This document shows positions 54,463 through 62,912 of a DNA stretch of 64,000 nucleotides, piece after piece. The position numbers were made by a program, and so were the translations under genes. The DNA comes from Hoeflea_A sp965204935 (GTDB taxonomy: Bacteria; Pseudomonadota; Alphaproteobacteria; Rhizobiales; Rhizobiaceae): the NCBI RefSeq assembly GCF_965204935.1, contig NZ_CBDBFO010000002.1. One strand, given 5' to 3'. Position 1 is the first letter of the stretch, and every line of letters begins with the position of its first letter. A model generated the notes under the pieces. The model was not told the DNA's origin and searched no databases. It saw only the letters and a list, made by a program, of their open reading frames with translations.

Positions 54463-54774
54463 TCAGGCCGCCGTGGCCGGCTTGAATTCGGCCTGTTTGC
54501 CGAGATCGGTGCGGATAGTGGGGCCGGCGGCGCGAATGCGCTCGCGAAGGCGGATCGGGTAGATATCGCCGTCAGTTTCCTCGACGTCGATCAGATCAAC
54601 ATCGACGACCAGGTTTTTGTTGAAAGCGGATTTTCCGGCTTCCTCGAGCGCATCGACAGCTTCCTGGTGACGGGCGATCAACGCATTGTCGATGTTTTCA
54701 AGCCACTGGCCGTTGGCGCCAAGCCACACGGCAATTCCGTCGCTCAGGCGGTTGGCGGTCAGAACCTTCTGCAT
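54463..54774 (-). CDS. DUF2849 family protein of the sulfite reductase cluster
   Basis: A 103-residue protein of the DUF2849 family, which in Alphaproteobacteria sits between cysG and cysI. It starts MQKVLTANRLSDGIAVWLG, followed by FNKNLVVDVDLIDVEETDGDIYPIRLRERIRAAGPTIRTDLG (in parts). No catalytic residues are obvious. It lies 26 bases after cysG and 10 bases before cysI, so is certainly co-transcribed; an accessory role for sulfite reductase is inferred from that. Confidence 0.88.
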   Translation of the reverse strand: MQKVLTANRLSDGIAVWLGANGQWLENIDNALIARHQEAVDALEEAGKSAFNKNLVVDVDLIDVEETDGDIYPIRLRERIRAAGPTIRTDLGKQAEFKPATAA

Positions 54775-54800
54775 CTCAGACTTCCTTTCCTGCTGCCGTC

Positions 54801-56228
54801 TCAGGCGGCGGCGAATTGTTCGACGGCCGCCGAGAGCGGCGTGGAGTGTTCGAAATTGGCGCCGGCAACAGCGTCGCCGATAATCACCATGACGGGGCCG
54901 GAGAGCCTTGTAAGGTTCTCGATCTGCGGCAGCTCCCGCAAGGTGCAGTGGAACAGGGCGCGGTCCGTGCGGCTGGCGTTTTCGACAATCGCCACCGCCG
55001 TGTCGCTGGCCAGCCCGGATTCGATCAGCCTGCCGGCGACCGAGGCAGCGACCGTGCGGCCCATATAGACAGCGATGGTGGCGCCCGAAACGGCCAGTTT
55101 CGCCCAGTCCGGCAGAACCTTGCCTTTCAGGTCATGACCGGTGGTGAAGACCAGCGACGAGGCGACACCGCGCAGGGTCAGCGGCAATTCGAAATCGGCG
55201 GCTGCAGCGAAGGCGGAGGTGATGCCCGGAACGATTTCATATCCTATGCCCGCATCGCGCAGCGCGGACATCTCTTCCGCAGCCCGGCCGTAGATCAATG
55301 GATCACCTGATTTCAGGCGCACGACGCGGCGGCCGCGTTGCGCCAGCTCAACCAGCAGATCGTTTATCTCGTCCTGGGATTTCGAATGGCAGCCCTTGCG
55401 TTTTCCGACGGAAATGCGCTCGGCGTCGCGCCGGCCCATATCGACGATGGTTTCAGGCACCAGAGCGTCATAGAGGATGACATCGGCCTCCATGAGGACA
55501 CGCTGGGCACGCAAGGTCAGCAGGTCTTCGGCTCCGGGACCTGCGCCGACGAGCCAGACATAGCCCTCGGCCTTGCCAGTGCGGTGAAGCAGCTGGGTCG
55601 CGGCTCTTTGCGCGGCGGCAGTGTCGTGGTTCTCCACCGCATCGCGCACGCTGCCGGAAAAGAAGTTGCGCCAGAAGCGCCGGCGCGTCGCACCGCGCGG
55701 CAGCACCTTGTCGACGGCACCGCGATAGCTTTCCGCAAGCTGGGCGAGGGGGCCGAGCGAAGGCGACAGCATCTGGTCGACGCGGGCGCGGATCATCTGC
55801 GCAAGCACCGGGCCGGCGCCTTCGGTGCCGATGGCGACAGCCACCGGTGCGCGGTTGACGAGCGCCGGGGTCAGGAAATCGCAATAGTCGGGCTGGTCGA
55901 CAGCATTTGCCGGGATACGTACGGCGCGGGCGTCCGTCACGATACGCGCATCCAGTTCAGCTTCGCCGGTCGCCGCGAAGACCAGCGTTGCGCCTTCAAG
56001 CTGGCGCTTTTCGTAGATGGCGGGAACGGTCGCAATGCCGTTTTGATGCAAATATGCGGAAAAAGCCGCTTCCGGCTTGTCAGCATAGACGATGATTGCC
56101 GCTGCCGTGTTGGCAAGCAGCCGGGTCTTCGCAAAGGCTTCGTCGCCATTGCCGAACACGGCAACCTTGTGGCCGGCCACGTTGAAGAAGGCCGGAAAGG
56201 TCGAAAGTCTGCGATCGTTACCTGTCAT
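54801..56228 (-). CDS. cysG: Siroheme synthase
   Basis: A 475-residue multifunctional enzyme that makes siroheme for CysI. The N-terminal part is the NAD-dependent precorrin-2 dehydrogenase/ferrochelatase (FFNVAGHKVAVFGNGDEAFAK near residue 11), followed by its dimerisation domain. The C-terminal part is uroporphyrinogen III methyltransferase (VWLVGAGPGAEDLLTLRA near 218, VRLKSGDPLIYGRAAEE, and VVPGITSA-like EIVPGITSAFAAA). Both parts look complete. ATG 56228 follows AGGGA; the frame open to 56330 has no start signal. First gene of cysG-DUF2849-cysI-DUF934. The upstream gap is shared with the divergent 5'-nucleotidase gene. Confidence 0.94.
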   Translation of the reverse strand: MTGNDRRLSTFPAFFNVAGHKVAVFGNGDEAFAKTRLLANTAAAIIVYADKPEAAFSAYLHQNGIATVPAIYEKRQLEGATLVFAATGEAELDARIVTDARAVRIPANAVDQPDYCDFLTPALVNRAPVAVAIGTEGAGPVLAQMIRARVDQMLSPSLGPLAQLAESYRGAVDKVLPRGATRRRFWRNFFSGSVRDAVENHDTAAAQRAATQLLHRTGKAEGYVWLVGAGPGAEDLLTLRAQRVLMEADVILYDALVPETIVDMGRRDAERISVGKRKGCHSKSQDEINDLLVELAQRGRRVVRLKSGDPLIYGRAAEEMSALRDAGIGYEIVPGITSAFAAAADFELPLTLRGVASSLVFTTGHDLKGKVLPDWAKLAVSGATIAVYMGRTVAASVAGRLIESGLASDTAVAIVENASRTDRALFHCTLRELPQIENLTRLSGPVMVIIGDAVAGANFEHSTPLSAAVEQFAAA

Positions 56229-56576
56229 AGAACATCCCTGCGGGCACAGCTGTACCTTTGCGGGACATTGTCGTGTTTCGGGTGCGGTGATTGAAGAAAT
56301 GCTATTCTCCGCCAGTCCGGCGGATCGCATTTTTTTGCCCGGCGGCGCCTCCAGGGCGGATCAAATACCTAATGGGAATTGACAGCCGAAAGAGGGACCC
56401 GAATTGACAGGCCGGGACCTTGTGGCGTGGGGTTGGCATAGGCATCAAGCCGGCCCGCGACCGTTCGTCACCCATTCCCGATTACCTTCATCAAATAATC
56501 ATGTTTTTGGAACTGGCCATCACGAGACGGCTGGGCTAGCATCCTGTAGTCGAATTCCAGATATGGAGGCCTTTTC
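56229..56576. other. Regulatory gap between cysG and the 5'-nucleotidase gene
   Basis: A 348-base divergent gap without a gene. TCCGCC/GGCGGA (56308-56324) forms a hairpin in what would be the cysG leader. The 5'-nucleotidase side has an AT-rich segment near 56490 and GGAGG at about 56565. No riboswitch or clear known operator was recognised. Confidence 0.5.
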
Positions 56577-58178
56577 ATGCTTTTAACACGGCTCATGCTT
56601 GCCGGATCAGTGTTTGCCCTGTCGGCTGGGACAGCGCTGGCCGAGTTCAATCTCAACATTATTCACATCAACGACCTGCACAGCCGCATTGAATCGGTCA
56701 ACAAATATGACTCCACCTGTTCGGCCGAGGATGAAACGGAAGGAAAGTGTTTCGGAGGCGTTGCCAGGGTCGCGACCAAAATCAATGAATTGCGCGATGC
56801 CGTGAACAGCACTGGCGGTCACGTGATCGTGCTCGATGCCGGTGACCAGTTTCAGGGTTCACTTTTCTACACCACCTACAAAGGCGACGCCGCGGCCGAA
56901 TTCATGAACAAGATCGGCTTCGATGCCATGGCTGTCGGAAACCACGAGTTTGACGACGGCCCCGAGGTCCTTTCCAAATTCCTCGACACCGTCAATGTGC
57001 CGGTCATCTCCGGCAATACCGATGTTTCCGGCGACAATATGCTTTCCGGCCGCATTCCCGGCCATGTGGTGCTTGATGTCGGCGGTGAGAAAATCGGCAT
57101 CGTTTCGGTGCTGGCGACAGACACGGATGAAACCTCGTCGCCCGGTCCCAGCGTGACGTTCAAGGACGAGATCGAACATCTGACGAAAGCGGTGGCGGAT
57201 CTTGAGGCCGAGGGTGTCAACAAGATCATTGCATTGACCCATGTCGGCCTCAACCGTGACAAGGAGATCGCGGCTGCCGTGCCGGGCATCGACGCCGTTG
57301 TCGGCGGCCACTCCCACACGCTGCTGTCGAACACGGTGGAAGGCGCGCCGTCCTATCCGACCATGGTCAAGGGTCCGGACGGCACGGACGTTCCGGTGGT
57401 GCAGGCCTATGCCTATTCGAAATATGTTGGCGATCTTGCGCTGGCCTTTGATGATGAGGGCAAGGTTATCGCAGCCAGCGGGGATACCATTCTGCTCGAT
57501 TCATCGGTGGAGCCGGACGCTGAAATCCTGGCGCGGGTGAAGGAGCTCGGCGGCCCGATCGAAGAGCTCAAGGGCAAGGTCGTGGCGCAGGCCGATGACC
57601 TGATTGTCGGCGACCGCGCCGTGTGCCGCGCCGAGGAGTGTTCGATGGGCAACCTGGTTGCCGATGCGATGCTCGACCGGGTTAAAAGTCAGGGCATCCA
57701 GATCGCCTTCCAGAATGGCGGCGGCCTGCGCGCTTCGATCGACAAGGGTGAGGTGACGATGGGCGAGGTCCTGACGGTGCTGCCGTTCCAGAACACGCTC
57801 TCCACGTTCCAGATCGAGGGCCAGCACATTATCGATGCGCTGGAAAACGGCGTCAGCCAGGTTGAGGACGGTGCCGGCCGGTTCCCTCAGGTCGCGGGCA
57901 TGAAGTTCACCTGGGACCCGGCGGCGGAACCCGGCAAGCGCATTGTCAGCGTCATGGTGGAAGGCGATAGCGGCTTTGAGCCCATCGATCCGAGCAAGGT
58001 CTATGGCGTTGTCTCGAACAACTATGTCCGCAATGGCGGCGATGGCTACAAGATGTTCAAGACGGATGCCATCAACGCCTATGACTATGGTCCCGGCCTT
58101 GAAATCGTCGTCGCCGACTATCTCGCGGCGAAAGGCCCGTACAAGCCATTTGTCTCGGACCGCATCACAAAGAAATAG
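56577..58178 (+). CDS. Periplasmic bifunctional metallophosphatase/5'-nucleotidase
   Basis: A 533-residue UshA-type enzyme that hydrolyses extracellular nucleotides or other phosphate esters. A signal peptide covers residues 1-22 (ending near TALAE). The metallophosphatase motifs are HINDLHSRIE, DAGDQFQGS, GNHEFDDGPE and VVGGHSHTLL, binding two metals. The C-terminal nucleotide-binding domain starts near 340 and contains IAFQNGGGLRASIDKGE and NNYVRNGGDGYKMF. Both domains look whole. GGAGG lies 8 bases before the ATG. It stands alone and converges with the TetR gene; a role in phosphate or nucleoside scavenging is likely. Confidence 0.93.
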   Translation: MLLTRLMLAGSVFALSAGTALAEFNLNIIHINDLHSRIESVNKYDSTCSAEDETEGKCFGGVARVATKINELRDAVNSTGGHVIVLDAGDQFQGSLFYTTYKGDAAAEFMNKIGFDAMAVGNHEFDDGPEVLSKFLDTVNVPVISGNTDVSGDNMLSGRIPGHVVLDVGGEKIGIVSVLATDTDETSSPGPSVTFKDEIEHLTKAVADLEAEGVNKIIALTHVGLNRDKEIAAAVPGIDAVVGGHSHTLLSNTVEGAPSYPTMVKGPDGTDVPVVQAYAYSKYVGDLALAFDDEGKVIAASGDTILLDSSVEPDAEILARVKELGGPIEELKGKVVAQADDLIVGDRAVCRAEECSMGNLVADAMLDRVKSQGIQIAFQNGGGLRASIDKGEVTMGEVLTVLPFQNTLSTFQIEGQHIIDALENGVSQVEDGAGRFPQVAGMKFTWDPAAEPGKRIVSVMVEGDSGFEPIDPSKVYGVVSNNYVRNGGDGYKMFKTDAINAYDYGPGLEIVVADYLAAKGPYKPFVSDRITKK

Positions 58179-58186
58179 GTGATTTG

Positions 58187-58215
58187 CCGCTTCGCCCTTG
58201 TCGGGCGGGGCGGCC
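58187..58215. terminator. GC-rich hairpin between convergent genes
   Basis: GCCGC-TT-CGCCC and GGGCG-GG-GCGGC pair across a 5-base loop and fill the 37-base gap between the 5'-nucleotidase and TetR stop codons. No T run on either side, so Rho-independent action is uncertain. Confidence 0.4.
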
Positions 58216-58752
58216 TTACCGTGTCAGGGCCGTGATATCGCTGAATATCTCGTCCCACTCCGCATCATCGAAATCCGTAAGGCCGAGCGCGCTCAGCATG
58301 AAGGCGCCTTCACTCGCAATCAGGGCCATCCGCAGGCGGCGCCCCTTATCGCTCGCCATATCCAGCTTCTCGAACCGTGACCGGTACCAGTTTCTGGTTT
58401 CAATCTGGTGCGCCTCCGACTGCGCGAGCAGAAGCAGCATTGCCGCGTTTCTTGGCTGTTGCTCCTTGATGTCGCCGCGCGCCGCGGTGATAAAGGCACG
58501 GATGTCTCCAATGTCCGTTTGATCTCCCGCGCTCAGTTCGCCGATCCTTTCGTCAAACTCTCCGTTCCATCGATTGAACATGGCGTCGATCAACGCATCG
58601 CGGGTGCCGAAACACGACTGAACGCCGCCTTTGGAGATGCCCGCCTGTGCGGCGACCGCACCGATCGACAGGCCATGCGCACCTTTTTCCCGGACCACCT
58701 GCTCGGCTGCATCCAGCACTTTATCCCGGTCGATTGTCCTTTTTCTTCCCAA
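58216..58752 (-). CDS. TetR family transcriptional regulator
   Basis: A 178-residue regulator. The helix-turn-helix occupies residues of about 25-45 (LSIGAVAAQAGISKGGVQSCFG), a good TetR pattern; the C-terminal ligand-binding domain is helical. The start is a TTG (MGRKRTIDRDKVLD) with AAGG about 9 bases upstream. Divergent from a DHA2 exporter gene; two near-identical palindromes lie between them. The usual logic would be repression of the exporter until a drug-like ligand binds, plus autoregulation. Confidence 0.9.
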   Translation of the reverse strand: MGRKRTIDRDKVLDAAEQVVREKGAHGLSIGAVAAQAGISKGGVQSCFGTRDALIDAMFNRWNGEFDERIGELSAGDQTDIGDIRAFITAARGDIKEQQPRNAAMLLLLAQSEAHQIETRNWYRSRFEKLDMASDKGRRLRMALIASEGAFMLSALGLTDFDDAEWDEIFSDITALTR

Positions 58753-58768
58753 GTGTCCGGCCTTTTTG

Positions 58769-58782
58769 AATACGATCGTATT
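58769..58782. promoter_or_regulatory. TetR operator candidate 1
   Basis: AATACGATCGTATT is a perfect 14-base palindrome 17 bases upstream of the TetR start. Confidence 0.75.
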
Positions 58783-58802
58783 TTTATTGTTGCATTTTTA
58801 TA

Positions 58803-58816
58803 AATACGACCGTATT
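58803..58816. promoter_or_regulatory. TetR operator candidate 2
   Basis: AATACGACCGTATT repeats the first palindrome with one change, 34 bases away centre to centre. Two copies in the divergent promoter gap indicate binding of the adjacent TetR protein. Confidence 0.75.
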
Positions 58817-58873
58817 TGTAATTAATCAAGCAAACCGATTGGTTGCGTATTCCGAAGTCCTCAGGAGTGACAA

Positions 58874-60373
58874 TTGTTCAACAACAGATGGCTGGTTCTC
58901 GCAATCGTATCGTCTGCGTTGCTGATGATCGTCATGGATCTCACGATCCTTTATACGGCGCTTCCGAGGCTCACTTTCGCGCTCGGTGCGAGCGCGTCGG
59001 AGAAACTGTGGATCGTCAATGCCTATTCGCTGGTGATCGCCGGCGTGCTTCCGACATTCGGCGCGCTCGGGGACCGGTGGGGACACCGCAATCTGTTTCT
59101 CTGCGGTCTTGGCGTTTTCGGCGCGGCATCGCTGTTGTGCGCCTACGCGACGAACCCGCAGGTGCTGATCGCAGGGCGTGTGGTCCTGGCGCTGGGCGGC
59201 GGCATGATGATGCCGGCGACACTCTCGATCATTCGGCTGACATTCACCGATGAACGGGAACAGGCGATGGCCATCGGTATCTGGGCGGCCGTGGCGGCCG
59301 GCGGTGCGGCGGCAGGACCTGTTGTCGGCGGTGTGCTCCTCGAATTCTTCTGGTGGGGCTCCGTATTCCTCGTCAATGTGCCGATCGTCATCATTGCAAT
59401 GACGGTTGCCGTGACCGCAATCGGCAACAAACAGCCTGAAAACCGCCGACCCCTCGACTGGCGCGGTGCCTTCGAGATCATGTTCGGTCTCATCGCGACC
59501 GTTTATGCCTTCAAGGAGGTGGTCAAGCGGGATCCGTCATTTGCACTTGCGCTTGTGGCAGGAATATCCGGCCTCGTGGTGCTGTGGATGTTCGCGCGGC
59601 GTCAGCGGCGAATCGCCGATCCGATGATCGATTTCGCGCTGTTTGCCGATGTCCGGTTTTCCTCGGCGATCTTTGTCGCCTTCATAAGCTCCGTCTCGAT
59701 CGCCGGCTTCGAGCTGGTATTCAGTCAGCGGCTGCAGCTTGTCGACGGGCTTTCGCCGCTCAATGCGGGCCTCTACATCTTGCCGGCTGCGCTGGCATCC
59801 CTCGTTGCAGGGCCGGTCGCCGGTGTGCTTATACCACGATGGGGCCAGGAGCGGCTGTTGTGGTCCGGCACGCTGCTTGGCGGTGTCAGCATGGCCACCT
59901 GTGTGGCTGCCTTCGGCTTCAGCGGAGCGCTGACGATCGCCGGGCTGGTCGGCCTCGGCTTCGGCGTGGGCATGGCAATGACGGCCGCGTCCAGCGCGAT
60001 CATCAACGGCGCGCCGCCGCACAGAACCGGCATGGCGGCATCAATGGAGTCGGTCGCGTATGATATGGGCGCGGGGATCGGTGTTGCCGTTTTCGGCGGA
60101 CTCATGTCGGCTGCATACACGCTCTCTTTTGTCATTCCGGAAGGGATCGTGCTTCCGGATGTCGCGCGGGACAGCCTCGAGGAGGCCATCACCGCTGCCG
60201 CCGCGCTTGGCGCCGCCGATCAGTCGATGGTCGAGGCCGCCGCCAAGGCCGGTTTCGTCCATTCATTCTACTTCGTATCAGCCGCCGTCGCGGTCGTGCT
60301 CATCGCTACGGCGCTGGTTGTCTATGCAAGAAACCGTGCCATCACGATGCCGCATGCGCCGGTCGAGCATTAG
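58874..60373 (+). CDS. DHA2-type (EmrB/QacA) MFS drug exporter
   Basis: A 499-residue transporter with 14 predicted helices. Typical parts are LLMIVMDLTILYTALPRL in helix 1 with the DHA2 aspartate, GDRWGHRNLFLCG in loop 2-3, and RVVLALGGGMMMPATLSIIR in helices 4-5 (motif C-like region follows at GPVVGGVLLEFFWWGSVF). It is a proton-driven exporter of lipophilic cations or other toxic compounds. The start is a TTG at 58874 with AGGAG seven bases upstream. Its promoter gap carries the two TetR-type palindromes. No outer-membrane or adaptor (EmrA-like) gene follows, so it should act in the inner membrane alone. Confidence 0.92.
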   Translation: MFNNRWLVLAIVSSALLMIVMDLTILYTALPRLTFALGASASEKLWIVNAYSLVIAGVLPTFGALGDRWGHRNLFLCGLGVFGAASLLCAYATNPQVLIAGRVVLALGGGMMMPATLSIIRLTFTDEREQAMAIGIWAAVAAGGAAAGPVVGGVLLEFFWWGSVFLVNVPIVIIAMTVAVTAIGNKQPENRRPLDWRGAFEIMFGLIATVYAFKEVVKRDPSFALALVAGISGLVVLWMFARRQRRIADPMIDFALFADVRFSSAIFVAFISSVSIAGFELVFSQRLQLVDGLSPLNAGLYILPAALASLVAGPVAGVLIPRWGQERLLWSGTLLGGVSMATCVAAFGFSGALTIAGLVGLGFGVGMAMTAASSAIINGAPPHRTGMAASMESVAYDMGAGIGVAVFGGLMSAAYTLSFVIPEGIVLPDVARDSLEEAITAAAALGAADQSMVEAAAKAGFVHSFYFVSAAVAVVLIATALVVYARNRAITMPHAPVEH

Positions 60374-60470
60374 GCGGCATGAATGACAAGATCGTTGATT
60401 TGGGTCATACAATCGCCGATTGTCGCTCTGTATCATAGTCGGCACTGCACAATTGAAGGGATACCGGCGC

Positions 60471-60680
60471 ATGGCTTTCGAAGATCTGATAACCCGCATC
60501 AACATGCTGTTTGTCGAAATGGAGAACCAGCCTGAGGATGCAAGCGAACTGCTCGATCAGATCCACCTGGAACTCAACCGCCTCAGGGCGACGGGCCAGC
60601 CGCTTCCGGAGGACCTGGTAAAGCTGGAGGAACGGCTGGAACGGGAATTCGGCGGCAATGCCGGCGACGGAGACACCTGA
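60471..60680 (+). CDS. Small helical protein of unknown function
   Basis: A 69-residue acidic protein, mostly helical and heptad-like (LITRINMLFVEMENQPEDA, LLDQIHLELNRLRATG, LVKLEERLEREFGG). No membrane helix. The ATG at 60471 is chosen over 60420. Its end overlaps the CPBP gene start by 23 bases in another frame, so the two are probably translated together. No family is recognised; it may be a partner or anti-factor for the membrane protease, but that is a guess from position. Confidence 0.6.
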   Translation: MAFEDLITRINMLFVEMENQPEDASELLDQIHLELNRLRATGQPLPEDLVKLEERLEREFGGNAGDGDT

Positions 60681-61395
60681 TCCGGAGCATCCTTCACCTG
60701 GCGCACCGGGCGTGAGCGACGGGCGGGCGGCGCGGACCGAAAGGCTGCTGTGGGCGGAACTCGCGACCGTCGCGCTCGCTCCATTGTTGCTGCTGAGCCT
60801 GCCGATCCAGCAGGTGCGTTTCCTGGCGCTTTACCTGCTGGCCGGCTATTGCCTTGTCCGGATGTTCAAGAACGGCACCGCCGGGACCTATTTACGGTTC
60901 GACTGGACGGCCTGCCGTGCGGCATTGCCCGCAATTCTGCTGCGGTCGGCGATTGCATGGCTGGCGGTTGCCGGGCTGGTGTTGTGGCTCTATCCCGACC
61001 AGTTTCTTTGCCTTCCGCAAAGCAGCCTTGCCTTCACGCTCCTTATCGTTGTCGGATACGGGCTCGTTTCCGTGCTGCCGCAGGAAGTCGCGTTCCGTGG
61101 TTACGCGGCGTGGCGTCTCGACGGGCTGAACATGTCCTTCCTGCCCACCGCGCTGATTTCAGCCGCCATCTTCGGTTGGGTTCACATCATCTTCGGATCG
61201 TGGATGTCGGCGGTGCTCGCCTTTTTTGCCGGTATCGTCTTCTACAGAACCTATCGCGTGAAGCGTTCGCTTGCCGCCGTCTGGGTGGAGCACACGCTTT
61301 TTGGTGCAGCCGTCTTCGTGCTTGGCCTGCACCATCTGTTCTACCGGGGACCGTCCCTCGACCAGTTCGCTTCCCTTTGTATGGGCAATCCCTGA
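60658..61395 (+). CDS. CPBP family intramembrane metalloprotease-like protein
   Basis: A 245-residue membrane protein with about seven helices. The Abi/CPBP motifs are recognisable though slightly altered: QEVAFRGYAAWR near residue 142 (family EExxxR, here QE with the second glutamate kept), FGWVHIIFG near 172 (FxxxH), and WVEHTLFGAAVF near 209 supplying another histidine. Members cleave or process membrane peptides, or protect against bacteriocins. The first residue of the double-glutamate motif is Q here, which may reduce activity. The gene begins inside the previous small gene and ends 11 bases from the convergent spoVR gene. Confidence 0.75.
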   Translation: MPATETPDPEHPSPGAPGVSDGRAARTERLLWAELATVALAPLLLLSLPIQQVRFLALYLLAGYCLVRMFKNGTAGTYLRFDWTACRAALPAILLRSAIAWLAVAGLVLWLYPDQFLCLPQSSLAFTLLIVVGYGLVSVLPQEVAFRGYAAWRLDGLNMSFLPTALISAAIFGWVHIIFGSWMSAVLAFFAGIVFYRTYRVKRSLAAVWVEHTLFGAAVFVLGLHHLFYRGPSLDQFASLCMGNP

Positions 61396-61406
61396 TCCGA
61401 AAAGCT

Positions 61407-62912
61407 CTAGTTCGTTACCTCTTCCATCTTGACCTCGTAACCCCAAAGGGTCCGCAGGTGCGCAATCGTCGCCTCCTTCTGATCCTCGTCGAGAGAAATG
61501 CCGCCGCGACGCGTGTGCTGGAGCTTGAGCTGACGGTCGCCCAGAAGATCGACATCAACCACCTGGATATAGGGCTCTAACGCCGACAGGTCGTGGTTTT
61601 GCGCAAAGACCTCCCGTATCTTGCGGAACCCGCGCTCGTCATGGATTCCGGTGACCAGATAATAGGGATCGTCGGCATTGTCAGACACCGCGAACATGCG
61701 GAACTGGCGGATGACCGTGGGGCTGAGGAACTGCTGAATGAAGGATTCGTCCCGGTAATTCGCCCAGGCTTCCTTCAGGACACCTCTCCAGTCCTTGCTT
61801 CCCGCAATATCGGGGAACCACTCGCGGTCCTCCTCTTCCGGTTCCTCGCAGATGCGCTTGATGTCGCGCATCATGGCAAAGCCCAGGGCATAAGGATTGA
61901 TGCCGCTGAAGCGCGGGTCGTCGAACTCCGGCTGGAAGATCACATTGGTGTGGCTGTGCAGGATCTCCAGCAGGGCACCGTCGGTGATCAGGCCCTTCTC
62001 GTGCAGCGCATTGACGATATGGAAGTGAACATAGGTCGCGCAGCCCTCGTTCATCAGCTTGGTCTGTTTTTGCGGATAGAAATACTGGGCGATGTTGCGG
62101 ATGATGCGCAGCACCTCGCGCTGCCAGGGCCGCAGCACCGGGCTGTAATGCTCGAGGAAATAGAGCAGGTTTTCTTCCGGCAGGTGGAGTTCACGCTTGC
62201 GTTCGCGCACTTCGGCGTCGGCCTGCGCCGAATGAACGGAGCCGGGCACCGTGCTCCACAAATAGCTTACTGTCCGTTCTTCGTATTCGCGCCGCTCGCG
62301 CCGTCTTTCCTTTTCCTCGCGTAGCGACGGGCTTCTGGGCCTGCGGTAGCGGAATACACCGTGCGGCATCAGCGCGTGGGCCGCGTCGATCACCCTCTCA
62401 ACCTCAGAGACCCCGTAGCGCTCCTCGCAGCGGGAAATGAAACCGCGGGCATATTCGAGGTAGTCGAGGATACCGGCGGCATCGGTCCACTGCCGGAAAA
62501 GATGGTTGGTCTTGAAAAAATGGTTGTGACCGAAAGCGGCGTGCGCCATCACCAGCGTCTGCATCGCCATGGTATTTTCCTCCATGCAATAGCTGATGCA
62601 CGGATCGGAATTGATGACGATTTCATAGGCAAGGCCCATCGCGCCCTTACGGTAATGGACCTCGTTGCTGACGAAATGCTTGCCGAAGGACCAGTGGCGA
62701 TACATGAGCGGCATGCCGATCGAGGAGTAGGCGTCGAGCATCTGCTCCGACGAGATGATCTCGATCTGGTTCGTGTAAAAATCCAGTTCGAGGTCGTTGC
62801 GCGCCACATCCTCAATCGCATCATAGACTACGCGGAGCGTGTCGAACGTCCAGTCCGCACCGTCAAACAACGGCTTTTTCTTGCGTGTTTTTCTTGTGGT
62901 CCTAGCCGCCAT
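61407..62912 (-). CDS. SpoVR family protein
   Basis: A 501-residue cytoplasmic protein of the SpoVR/YcgB family, a conserved but poorly understood family that in non-spore formers is encoded with the PrkA kinase and the YeaH protein. Typical parts are YHWSFGKHF-like MYRHWSFGKHF, YEIVINSDPCISYCMEENTMAMQ (in parts), HAAFGHNHFFKTNHLF, and NEGCATYVHFHIVN. The ATG at 62912 overlaps the end of the YeaH gene by 11 bases; a longer frame to 62945 lies inside it. Likely role: stress or stationary-phase physiology along with the kinase. Confidence 0.93.
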   Translation of the reverse strand: MAARTTRKTRKKKPLFDGADWTFDTLRVVYDAIEDVARNDLELDFYTNQIEIISSEQMLDAYSSIGMPLMYRHWSFGKHFVSNEVHYRKGAMGLAYEIVINSDPCISYCMEENTMAMQTLVMAHAAFGHNHFFKTNHLFRQWTDAAGILDYLEYARGFISRCEERYGVSEVERVIDAAHALMPHGVFRYRRPRSPSLREEKERRRERREYEERTVSYLWSTVPGSVHSAQADAEVRERKRELHLPEENLLYFLEHYSPVLRPWQREVLRIIRNIAQYFYPQKQTKLMNEGCATYVHFHIVNALHEKGLITDGALLEILHSHTNVIFQPEFDDPRFSGINPYALGFAMMRDIKRICEEPEEEDREWFPDIAGSKDWRGVLKEAWANYRDESFIQQFLSPTVIRQFRMFAVSDNADDPYYLVTGIHDERGFRKIREVFAQNHDLSALEPYIQVVDVDLLGDRQLKLQHTRRGGISLDEDQKEATIAHLRTLWGYEVKMEEVTN

